Shown here piece by piece: positions 1-5,521 of a stretch of DNA of 5,548 bases. How positions within the stretch are numbered: position 1 is the first letter of the stretch; every line of letters starts with the position of its first letter. The position numbers and the translations under genes are program-made. Source of the stretch: an uncultured Bacilli bacterium (GTDB lineage Bacteria > Bacillota_I > Bacilli_A > RF39 > UBA660); NCBI GenBank assembly GCA_910584255.1, contig CAJTXV010000056.1, positions 1 through 5,548 of the forward strand, in the 5' to 3' direction. The notes under the pieces were generated by a model. The model saw nothing but the letters and a program-made list of their open reading frames with translations, had not been told where the DNA came from and did not search any database.

Positions 1-2
1 TC

Positions 3-98
3 AAAGCAGAACTTATTAAAGCGTTAGATGAAATAAACTTAAAATATTACTTTGGCAATATTACGTCAGCAGAGCTTACTCAATTAATTTTAAGTTAA
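3..98 (+). CDS. 3' end of an unidentified gene (partial, C-terminal 31 residues)
   Basis: An open frame enters from the left edge and ends at TAA 96-98. The visible tail has 31 residues and ends in NITSAELTQLILS. It looks like a soluble helical C-terminus (KAELIKALDEINLKYY, then a short loop and a last helix) with no membrane segment. The other two plus frames stop within about 30 bases. The frame is followed at once by a hairpin terminator, which supports it as the true end of a gene. The fragment is too short for me to assign a family. Its place upstream of teichoic acid genes makes an envelope-biosynthesis protein possible but not shown. Confidence 0.6.
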   Translation, partial: KAELIKALDEINLKYYFGNITSAELTQLILS

Positions 99-110
99 TA
101 GTAAAAAAGT

Positions 111-151
111 AAAACGCCTAAATGGATACATTATGGCGTTTTTGGTTTTTT
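111..151 (+). terminator. Rho-independent terminator after the upstream partial gene
   Basis: The arm AAAACGCC (111-118) pairs with GGCGTTTT (135-142). AATG (121-124) can pair with CATT (129-132) around a GATA loop, extending the stem across a 2x2 internal loop. The right arm runs into a T-rich tract (139-151, interrupted by GG). It lies 12 nt after the stop at 98 and should separate the upstream gene from the pyruvyl transferase-tar block. The A-rich left flank might let it work weakly in the other direction too. Confidence 0.8.
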
Positions 152-238
152 AAAGTAAAATCAATAAATTCAAAAAGGGAATAACTTTATTAGTATAGTA
201 TTTAAATATTTAAGTTATTATAAAAACGTATGAAAAAC

Positions 239-267
239 TTTATATATCTACTTAAATTATATATAAT
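239..267 (+). promoter_or_regulatory. Candidate sigma-A promoter for the pyruvyl transferase gene
   Basis: A perfect -10 hexamer TATAAT (262-267) lies 17 nt after TTTATA (239-244, 4 of 6 matches to TTGACA). Transcription would start near 274 and leave a leader of about 60 nt before the TTG at 333. An 8-bp inverted repeat (TTATATAT 240-247 and ATATATAA 259-266) overlaps the promoter and could be an operator, but such repeats arise easily in AT-rich DNA. The rest of the intergenic stretch (about 152-332) shows no convincing RNA gene or conserved leader structure. A second, weaker -10-like TATAAA lies at 293-298. Confidence 0.4.
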
Positions 268-318
268 TCATTTTATTTTTGTTAACTAATGATATAAAAT
301 GTAATAAGTGAATAATTT

Positions 319-326
319 AGGAGGGG
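319..326 (+). promoter_or_regulatory. Ribosome binding site that fixes the TTG start of the pyruvyl transferase gene
   Basis: AGGAGGGG lies 6 nt before TTG 333-335. The first internal ATG in frame (residue 21) has no comparable SD. Starting there would leave almost nothing ahead of the family's N-terminal glycine-rich motif at residues 28-33, so the TTG is preferred. Confidence 0.8.
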
Positions 327-332
327 AAGTTT

Positions 333-1754
333 TTGAAGAGATACTTAATACGTTCAGGTATAGCTCCAAATGAAATTAAAGCGCCTGAAGAGATGATTCT
401 TAATAATTTAATAGGAGGGAATATAGGTAATTTAATTTACGCCTATAGTATTTATAGAAACTTAACAACTGAAAATGTAGAAATTGTTCCTGATAGATAT
501 AGAATAAACGAAAATGATGCTGATTATATTAATAAAAATTATGATGCTTATATTATCCCATTAGCAGATGCATTTCGTGATACATTTGTTGCAAGTTTAA
601 AAGCTTATACAAAATTATTTAAAAAACTGAATATCCCAGTCATTGTAATTGGTGCAGGTGTTAAAGCTCCTATAGATAAAAATGTTGAAGATGGATTTTC
701 ATTTGATAAAGAAGTTAAAGATTTTGTTAATGCTGTATTGGAGCGTTCGAACATAATTGGCTTAAGGGGACAAATTACAGCTGATTACTTAACTTCACTT
801 GGATTTAAAGAAGGAGTAGACCATGTGGTTATAGGCTGTCCATCTATGTATGCTTTTGGCAGAGATTTAAAAATCAAAGATTTAAATCTTCATGAAAACT
901 CTACTGTGGCAATAAATTCTTCTAAACTTTCACCAGAACATGTTTTGAAATTCATAACAAGTGTTACTGATAAATATGATAACTATTATTTTATTCCTCA
1001 ATGGATGAAAGAATTCAAAATGACATATTTAGGTAATCAAAAATTAGGTGAAAATACTGATTTTTATCCTAATACTATAAATGATAGATACTATGAAGAA
1101 GATAAAGTGAGATATCCTTTAAATGCTAAATCATGGATAGATTTTATGGGAGAAATGGATTTTGCAGTAGGGGCAAGACTACATGGTAATATAACAGCTA
1201 CAATTGCAGGCACTCCTAGTTTACTGTTAACAAAAGATGCACGTATGAAAGAGTTAGCTGAATATCATAATTTAACACATATAGAAGAGAGCGAATTAAA
1301 ATCTGGGGTAACATTGGATGAGCTAGTAGAGCGACTTGACTTTCATGCGCCTGAAAAAGTGCAAGCTAGAAACTTTGATAACTTTATAGAATTTTTGAAT
1401 AAAAATGGTTTAGATCATATATATAATTATGAATACTATAATAATCCACCATTAGATAAACAATTAGAAAAAATCAAATTACCTAATATGTTAGCACCTA
1501 TTAATAAGTTATCACCAATTGAAATTTCAAATAGGTTAATTGGATATACTGAATTAGCTGAGTCAAAAGAAAATAAAACTAATAAAACGAATAAAGAATT
1601 AAGAAAGAAAGTAAAAAAACAACAAGCAATAATTAAGAAAGAATATAAACAAATTGATAACCTAACACGAGTATTAAAGAGAAAATCTACGCGTATGGGT
1701 ATAAGTGTAGGTACTGCACTTTCAACTATAAAAGAAAAAATCAAAAAGGAGTAA
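333..1754 (+). CDS. Polysaccharide pyruvyl transferase family protein with a basic coiled-coil tail
   Basis: This 473-residue cytoplasmic protein starts at TTG behind a strong SD. The family architecture (Pfam PS_pyruv_trans, PF04230, the CsaB/WcaK type) is visible. LIGGNIGN (about 26-33) is the N-terminal glycine-rich motif, IPVIVIGAGV (101-110) a Rossmann-like strand and turn, and IIGLRGQITADYL (141-153) the 'R-x-x-x-s-x-x-x-L' segment. VIGCPSMY (166-173) follows, and GARLHGNITATIAGTPSLLL (280-299) carries the Arg-x-His signature of the active site. Family members transfer a pyruvyl ketal from phosphoenolpyruvate to sugars of cell-surface polymers; not all members have been shown to do so. 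After about residue 365 the protein departs from the core. Residues about 405-450 are rich in Lys, Glu and Asn and look like a coiled coil, followed by a basic end. There is no signal peptide or membrane segment. The gene lies 85 nt upstream of tarI on the same strand, so a role in modifying teichoic acid or another wall glycan is plausible. The real substrate cannot be read from sequence. Confidence 0.8.
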   Translation: MKRYLIRSGIAPNEIKAPEEMILNNLIGGNIGNLIYAYSIYRNLTTENVEIVPDRYRINENDADYINKNYDAYIIPLADAFRDTFVASLKAYTKLFKKLNIPVIVIGAGVKAPIDKNVEDGFSFDKEVKDFVNAVLERSNIIGLRGQITADYLTSLGFKEGVDHVVIGCPSMYAFGRDLKIKDLNLHENSTVAINSSKLSPEHVLKFITSVTDKYDNYYFIPQWMKEFKMTYLGNQKLGENTDFYPNTINDRYYEEDKVRYPLNAKSWIDFMGEMDFAVGARLHGNITATIAGTPSLLLTKDARMKELAEYHNLTHIEESELKSGVTLDELVERLDFHAPEKVQARNFDNFIEFLNKNGLDHIYNYEYYNNPPLDKQLEKIKLPNMLAPINKLSPIEISNRLIGYTELAESKENKTNKTNKELRKKVKKQQAIIKKEYKQIDNLTRVLKRKSTRMGISVGTALSTIKEKIKKE

Positions 1755-1759
1755 GCTTT

Positions 1760-1785
1760 TAACCTAAGATTTAAATCTTAGGTTA
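1760..1785 (+). repeat. Perfect 26-bp palindrome between the pyruvyl transferase gene and tarI
   Basis: The half-site TAACCTAAGATTT is followed directly by its exact reverse complement. As RNA it would form an 11-bp stem with a UUAA loop, 5 nt after the stop codon at 1754. The sequence after it (TTAGGATTTAAG) lacks a proper U-tract, so it is at best a weak terminator. It could be an attenuator that lowers read-through into tarI, a 3'-end stabiliser, or a dimeric-protein operator. The sequence does not decide among these. Confidence 0.7.
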
Positions 1786-1824
1786 TTAGGATTTAAGTTT
1801 AATAAATCATCAAAATATATAAAA

Positions 1825-1831
1825 GCGGGGG
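1825..1831 (+). promoter_or_regulatory. Atypical ribosome binding site of tarI
   Basis: The only purine-rich element before the tarI ATG (1840) is GCGGGGG, ending 8 nt upstream. It lacks the AGGAG core seen before the other genes here and would rely partly on G-U pairs with the 16S 3' end. Translation from it may be weaker than from the neighbouring sites. The spacing is normal and the protein start matches the family, so the start itself is not in doubt. Confidence 0.5.
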
Positions 1832-1839
1832 TTAATTAA

Positions 1840-2556
1840 ATGATATATGCTGGAATATTAGCAGGTGGAATCGGTTCTAGAATGGGAAACGTTCCTTTGC
1901 CAAAACAATTTTTAGATCTTGATGGTAAACCAATCATTATACATACAGTTGAGAAATTTTTATTAACAAGAGAGTTTGATAAAATCTATATTGCGACACC
2001 GCAAAAGTGGATTTCTCACACCAAAGACACATTAAATAAATTTAATATTAACGACGATAGAGTTGAAGTAATAAAAGGCGGAGAAGACCGTAATGAAACA
2101 ATTATGAATATCATTGCAGCGATTTCAGAGTTTAAATCAGTAACGGATGAAGATGTTATTGTAACGCATGATGCAGTTCGTCCTTTCCTAACAAGACGTA
2201 TTATTAAAGAGAACATTGATCTAGTTCTTGAACATGGTGCAGTTGATACTGTTATTCCTGCAACAGATACAATTATCGAATCTGAAAATAAAGAAGATAT
2301 TTCAAGCATTCCTGTAAGAGATCATATGTATCAAGGCCAGACGCCACAATCGTTTAACATTAATTTATTGAAAAATAGTTACTATAACTTATCTGATGAA
2401 GATAAAAAAATTTTAACAGATGCTTGTAAAATACTCGTTGTTTTAAATAAAAAAGTGAAATTAGTAGATGGGGAACTTTACAATATTAAAATTACAACAC
2501 CTTATGATTTAAAAGTTGCCAATTCTATTATTAAAGGTGGGATGTTGAGTGATTAA
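1840..2556 (+). CDS. tarI: Ribitol-5-phosphate cytidylyltransferase (TarI)
   Basis: TarI joins CTP and D-ribitol 5-phosphate to give CDP-ribitol, the donor for poly(ribitol phosphate) WTA, in the cytoplasm. The 238-residue protein is an IspD/TarI-family nucleotidyltransferase. AGILAGGIGSRMG (4-16) is the CTP-binding glycine-rich loop and PKQF (21-24) carries the conserved lysine. GGEDRNETI (80-88) is the cytidine/ribose-contact segment, THDAVRPF (109-116) holds the metal-binding Asp111, and YQGQTPQSF (164-172) and TTPYDLKVA (219-227) follow. I choose TarI over IspD because tarJ overlaps it and tarL follows, and because the sequence resembles what I recall of staphylococcal TarI, including LPKQFLDLD and the QGQTPQSFNINLL segment. 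The start is ATG 1840. The gene overlaps tarJ by 8 nt, so the two are probably translationally coupled, which suits the TarI-TarJ complex known from this pathway. Confidence 0.95.
   Translation: MIYAGILAGGIGSRMGNVPLPKQFLDLDGKPIIIHTVEKFLLTREFDKIYIATPQKWISHTKDTLNKFNINDDRVEVIKGGEDRNETIMNIIAAISEFKSVTDEDVIVTHDAVRPFLTRRIIKENIDLVLEHGAVDTVIPATDTIIESENKEDISSIPVRDHMYQGQTPQSFNINLLKNSYYNLSDEDKKILTDACKILVVLNKKVKLVDGELYNIKITTPYDLKVANSIIKGGMLSD
2533..2541 (+). promoter_or_regulatory. Ribosome binding site of tarJ, inside the end of tarI
   Basis: AAAGGTGGG, within the last codons of tarI, ends 7 nt before GTG 2549-2551. It supports this GTG as the tarJ start, giving an N-terminus (MINQVYQLVAPRQFEV) that matches what I recall of staphylococcal TarJ. 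Confidence 0.75.
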
Positions 2557-3574
2557 TCAGGTTTATCAACTTGTAGCGCCCCGTCAATTTGAAGTGACTT
2601 ATAATAATGAGAATATTAAGAGTGATAAAGTTATCGTACGACCTTTATATTTATCAATTTGCGCGGCTGACCAACGATACTATACTGGTAGTCGTAATGA
2701 ACAAGTTCTTGAAAAGAAACTCCCTATGTCATTAGTACATGAAGGCGTAGGAGAGGTTGTATACGATAACAAAGGCGAGTATAAAGTCGGGACGAAAGTG
2801 ATTATGGTACCGAATACACCTATTGAAAAAAGCGAAGTCATCAGTGAAAACTATTTACCAAGTAGTAAATTTAGATCAAGTGGTTTTGATGGTTTTATGC
2901 AAGATTATGTCTTTATGGAACATGATAGAATCGTTGAATTACCGGATGATATAGATTTGAGTGTTGTTTCATATTCAGAACTCGTGTCTGTAAGTTGGCA
3001 CGCTATACAACGATTTCAGAAGAAATCTATAGAAACACAAGGCAGTTTTGGCATATGGGGAGACGGTAATTTAGGCTTTATAACATCTATTTTATTACGT
3101 AAGTTATATCCAGAAGCGAAAATTTACGTGTTTGGGAAAACGGATTTTAAGTTAAGTCATTTCTCATTTGTAGATGAGGTATTTTATATTAACCGTGTAC
3201 CAGAAGATTTAATAATTGATCATGCTTTTGAATGTGTCGGCGGAAAAGGCAGTCAATCTGCAGTCGATCAAATTATTAATTTAATTTCACCAGAAGGCAG
3301 TATTGCTTTACTAGGTGTTAGCGAATACCCTATTGAAGTAAACACGCGTTTAGTGTTGGAAAAAGGCATTACGATGATAGGCAGTAGTAGAAGTGGTGCG
3401 CAAGATTTTAAAGATATTGCTGAATTTTATAGAACATATCCAGACGTTATAGAAAAATTATCTTTACTTAAAGGCCAAGAATTTGAAGTAAGAACTATAA
3501 ATGATGCAGTTGATGCTTTTGAATCTGACCTGTCAACCTCTTGGGGTAAAACGGTTATAAAGTGGGTAATGTAA
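2549..3574 (+). CDS. tarJ: Ribulose-5-phosphate reductase (TarJ)
   Basis: TarJ is an NADPH-dependent, zinc-containing alcohol dehydrogenase of the medium-chain family. It reduces D-ribulose 5-phosphate to D-ribitol 5-phosphate, the substrate of TarI. The 341-residue protein has the GroES-like catalytic domain first. SICAADQRYYTG (36-47) holds the catalytic-zinc Cys38, LVHEGVGEV (62-70) holds His64-Glu65, and Glu144 lies in SYSELVSVSWH. The Rossmann domain begins at FGIWGDGNLG (167-176), followed by the AFECVGG segment (226-232). Only two cysteines (38 and 229) are present, so the four-Cys structural-zinc lobe of classical alcohol dehydrogenases is absent. The C-terminus (STSWGKTVIKWVM) is typical of the family as I recall it. 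The gene starts at GTG inside the end of tarI, and its stop is 33 nt before tarL. The three genes therefore look like one transcript. Confidence 0.95.
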   Translation: MINQVYQLVAPRQFEVTYNNENIKSDKVIVRPLYLSICAADQRYYTGSRNEQVLEKKLPMSLVHEGVGEVVYDNKGEYKVGTKVIMVPNTPIEKSEVISENYLPSSKFRSSGFDGFMQDYVFMEHDRIVELPDDIDLSVVSYSELVSVSWHAIQRFQKKSIETQGSFGIWGDGNLGFITSILLRKLYPEAKIYVFGKTDFKLSHFSFVDEVFYINRVPEDLIIDHAFECVGGKGSQSAVDQIINLISPEGSIALLGVSEYPIEVNTRLVLEKGITMIGSSRSGAQDFKDIAEFYRTYPDVIEKLSLLKGQEFEVRTINDAVDAFESDLSTSWGKTVIKWVM

Positions 3575-3590
3575 CGACTGAGATTAGCTT

Positions 3591-3602
3591 AGGAGTGGAA
3601 AG
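3591..3602 (+). promoter_or_regulatory. Ribosome binding region that supports the TTG start of tarL
   Basis: AGGAG (3591-3595) lies 12 nt before TTG 3608 and GGAAAG (3597-3602) lies 5 nt before it. Neither spacing is ideal. An in-frame TAG at 3590-3592 and the lack of any ATG in frame until far into the protein leave TTG 3608 as the only sensible start. The resulting N-terminus (MSKYKLKVVNIYWERIQLF) matches the start I recall for TarL. Confidence 0.6.
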
Positions 3603-3607
3603 AAAAG

Positions 3608-5296
3608 TTGAGTAAGTATAAGTTAAAAGTTGTAAATATATATTGGGAAAGAATCCAACTTTTTATCGAAGGTTATGCTGAAGATATAGAAATAGTAAGT
3701 AATGGATTCATTCTTAGAAATTTAACAGAAACAAAAGAATTACAGGCAAATGATGTGAAAATAGATGGTAATCATTTTATAGCACGTTTTAATGTTGCTA
3801 TATTAGATGATGGGAATTATTTACCATCTGATCAATATTTGCTTGTTTATAAAGGTAAATTTGATTATATTGCAAATGTTAATGAAACATTATTAGACCC
3901 ATTAAAATATGAATTAGATGAAGAACAATTAGAGCATTATGAAGAAATAGAAACGCGTAATGGAAAAAATAATTATTTATTAAGCTACTTTAAGCATGAA
4001 TTTAAAAGAGGCGGCGACTCTAAAAAAACAACTTACAAAGTAATACCTAAAATTTCTAGAGAAGTTAACGAGTTTGTACTAGACATTAAATTCCAAGCTC
4101 CAAAACCAAAAGAAAAGAAGATAGTAACTAAATATAAAGAGTACAGAAGTAAATATAACAAAAGATCATTTAAAGTACGTAACTTTTTCTTTAAAACAAT
4201 ATTTAATATTACAAAATTCTTTCACTTAAAAAAAGGGAACACAGTATTATTTACTTCAGATTCGCGTGCAGAAATGTCTGGTAACTTTGAATTTGTTTAT
4301 AATGAAATGTTAGATAAAAAATTAGATGAAAAATATAAAATTCATACGATTTTCAAATCTGATATTACAGAAAGAAGAAAGTTAATTGATAAATTTAGGT
4401 TTCCATTCTTATTAGGAAAAGCTGATTATATATTTGTTGATGACTATCATCCACTTCTTTATACTATTAAATTCAGAAAGAGCCAAGAAATCATTCAACT
4501 ATGGCATGCAGTGGGTGCATTTAAAACAGTCGGATTTAGTCGTACAGGTAAAAAAGGAGGCCCTTTTTTCAATTCTCCTAACCATAGAAACTATACAAAA
4601 GCTTATGTTTCATCAGAAAATGATATCCCATACTACGGTGAAGCATTTGGTATTAAAGAAAAATATATTATACCTACTGGTGTACCAAGAACGGATATTT
4701 TATTTGATAAAGACTATGAACAAAAAATTATAGCAGAAATGGAAGATGAATTACCGATTATTAAAGGGAAAAAAGTTATCCTTTTTGCACCAACATTTAG
4801 AGGAAATGGTCATCGAAGTGCTCACTACCCATTTTTCAAAATTGACTTAACTCGTTTTGCACGCTATTGTCGTGAAAACAATGCGGTTGTTTTATTTAAA
4901 ATGCATCCGTTTGTGAAGAATAAACTGAACATTCCTAGAGAATATAAAAAATATTTTGTAGATGTATCAGACTTTAGAGAAGTAAATGACATACTGTTTG
5001 TCATAGATATTCTAATAAGTGATTATTCTTCGCTAGTTTATGAATTTGCTGTGTTCAAACGTCCAATGTTATTCTATGCATTTGATTTAGAAGATTATAT
5101 TACTTCAAGAGATTTTTACGAGCCATATGAAACGTTTGTGCCTGGTAAAATCGTAGAAACCTTCGAAGAACTGATAGAATCACTAGATAACAAAGACTTT
5201 GAAGAAGAAAAGGTGCCAAAATTCTTAGACAAGCACTTTAAATATCAGGATGGCAAATCAAGCGAAAGAATTGTCAGAGATTTATTTGGAAGCTAA
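3608..5296 (+). CDS. tarL: Poly(ribitol-phosphate) polymerase / teichoic acid ribitolphosphotransferase (TarL)
   Basis: TarL transfers ribitol phosphate from CDP-ribitol onto the lipid-linked, glycerol-phosphate-primed WTA precursor and builds the chain at the cytoplasmic face of the membrane. The 562-residue protein has an N-terminal accessory domain (about 1-165, beginning with the YWERIQLFIEG strands). A very basic, aromatic linker follows (about 166-210) that could sit on the membrane surface. The rest is a GT-B-like CDP-glycerol glycerophosphotransferase domain (PF04464). Visible motifs are IIQLWHAVGAFK with His300, IPTGVPRTD (355-363), ILFAPTFRGNG (391-401), VLFKMHPF with His433, and ILISDYSSLVYEFA (468-481). 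His300 and His433 occupy the places of the two catalytic histidines known in the TagF polymerase. There is no transmembrane helix. TarK, the close paralogue in some S. aureus strains, cannot be excluded from sequence alone, but the tarI-tarJ context favours TarL. Confidence 0.92.
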   Translation: MSKYKLKVVNIYWERIQLFIEGYAEDIEIVSNGFILRNLTETKELQANDVKIDGNHFIARFNVAILDDGNYLPSDQYLLVYKGKFDYIANVNETLLDPLKYELDEEQLEHYEEIETRNGKNNYLLSYFKHEFKRGGDSKKTTYKVIPKISREVNEFVLDIKFQAPKPKEKKIVTKYKEYRSKYNKRSFKVRNFFFKTIFNITKFFHLKKGNTVLFTSDSRAEMSGNFEFVYNEMLDKKLDEKYKIHTIFKSDITERRKLIDKFRFPFLLGKADYIFVDDYHPLLYTIKFRKSQEIIQLWHAVGAFKTVGFSRTGKKGGPFFNSPNHRNYTKAYVSSENDIPYYGEAFGIKEKYIIPTGVPRTDILFDKDYEQKIIAEMEDELPIIKGKKVILFAPTFRGNGHRSAHYPFFKIDLTRFARYCRENNAVVLFKMHPFVKNKLNIPREYKKYFVDVSDFREVNDILFVIDILISDYSSLVYEFAVFKRPMLFYAFDLEDYITSRDFYEPYETFVPGKIVETFEELIESLDNKDFEEEKVPKFLDKHFKYQDGKSSERIVRDLFGS

Positions 5297-5318
5297 AATG
5301 TATAGCCAAAATTAAAAA

Positions 5319-5355
5319 AGGAAATCATCAACCCAACTGATGATTTCCTCTTTTT
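5319..5355. terminator. Bidirectional Rho-independent terminator between tarL and the PSM-like gene
   Basis: AGGAAATCATCA (5319-5330) pairs perfectly with TGATGATTTCCT (5338-5349) around a 7-nt loop. T's follow on the plus strand (5351-5356) and A's precede (5314-5319), which become the U-tract on the minus strand. The stem lies 22 nt after the tarL stop and 32 nt after the stop of the convergent small gene, so it can end both transcripts. Confidence 0.88.
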
Positions 5356-5381
5356 TATAATGTTAAAAGAAAAGCTAGTTA

Positions 5382-5450
5382 TTAAGCGAATTTGTTAATG
5401 ATAGTTTTAATAATATCTACAATTCCACCTACGATTTCAGCGATACCCAT
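5382..5450 (-). CDS. Alpha-type phenol-soluble modulin-like peptide (22 aa)
   Basis: The minus-strand frame starts at ATG (complement of 5448-5450) and encodes 22 residues, beginning MGIAEIVGGIV and ending DIIKTIINKFA. An SD, AAAGGAGGT (complement of 5458-5466), ends 8 nt before the ATG. Hydrophobic residues (I3, I6, V7, I10, V11, I13, I14, I17, I18, F21) and polar or charged ones (E5, D12, K15, T16, N19, K20) alternate with helical period, giving an amphipathic helix with charge near zero. There is no signal peptide. Length, the MGI start, the I/V-rich middle and the NKF-type end match PSM-alpha peptides and delta-toxin of staphylococci. These are exported with formyl-Met by the Pmt ABC transporter and act as surfactant and membrane-active toxins or biofilm factors. 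A promoter and AgrA-like repeats lie just upstream. Which PSM it is, and whether it is cytolytic, cannot be told from sequence. Confidence 0.85.
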   Translation of the reverse strand: MGIAEIVGGIVDIIKTIINKFA

Positions 5451-5484
5451 TTGAAGGACCTCCTTTTCTTTTTGAATTAACTTT

Positions 5485-5515
5485 AGTATAAACGTAAAAA
5501 TTGAAAATTTGTCAT
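5485..5515 (-). promoter_or_regulatory. Promoter of the PSM-like gene with a long spacer
   Basis: On the minus strand, ATGACA (complement of 5510-5515, 5 of 6 matches to TTGACA) is followed after 19 nt by TATACT (complement of 5485-5490, 5 of 6 matches to TATAAT). Transcription would begin near 5478, leaving a leader of about 28 nt with the SD. A spacer longer than 17 nt is a known trait of AgrA-activated promoters such as agr P2 and P3, which need the activator to work well. Confidence 0.65.
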
Positions 5516-5521
5516 ATTTTC

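Noticed and set aside
230..289. A 19-codon ATG frame (MKNFIYLLKL...) in the leader before the pyruvyl transferase gene
   Set aside because: It has no SD upstream, overlaps the best promoter candidate, and has the composition expected of random AT-rich DNA.
1436..1744. A minus-strand open frame of about 100 codons opposite the pyruvyl transferase gene
   Set aside because: It lies opposite the Lys/Asn-rich tail, where A-rich codons give stop-free T-rich antisense. There is no SD and no recognisable domain.
1792..1821. A possible separate promoter for tarI (TTTAAG and TATATA)
   Set aside because: The -35 match is poor, and a transcript starting about 7 nt after this -10 would begin inside the tarI ribosome binding site.
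2016..2309. A minus-strand open frame inside tarI
   Set aside because: It is antisense to a well-conserved enzyme gene. Its translation is low-complexity Ser/Ile-rich with no family features.
1840..2556. IspD (MEP cytidylyltransferase of isoprenoid synthesis) as an alternative to TarI
   Set aside because: The fold is shared. However, the overlap with tarJ, the tarL that follows and the use of the mevalonate route in staphylococci all point to TarI.
4434..4733. A second plus-strand open frame inside tarL
   Set aside because: It is an out-of-frame shadow of the TarL catalytic domain, without an SD or sensible protein content.
5350..5381. A second small peptide gene downstream of the PSM-like gene, as in multi-gene psm operons
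   Set aside because: Only 32 nt separate its stop from the terminator stem, with no SD-start pair, so the peptide gene appears to be single.
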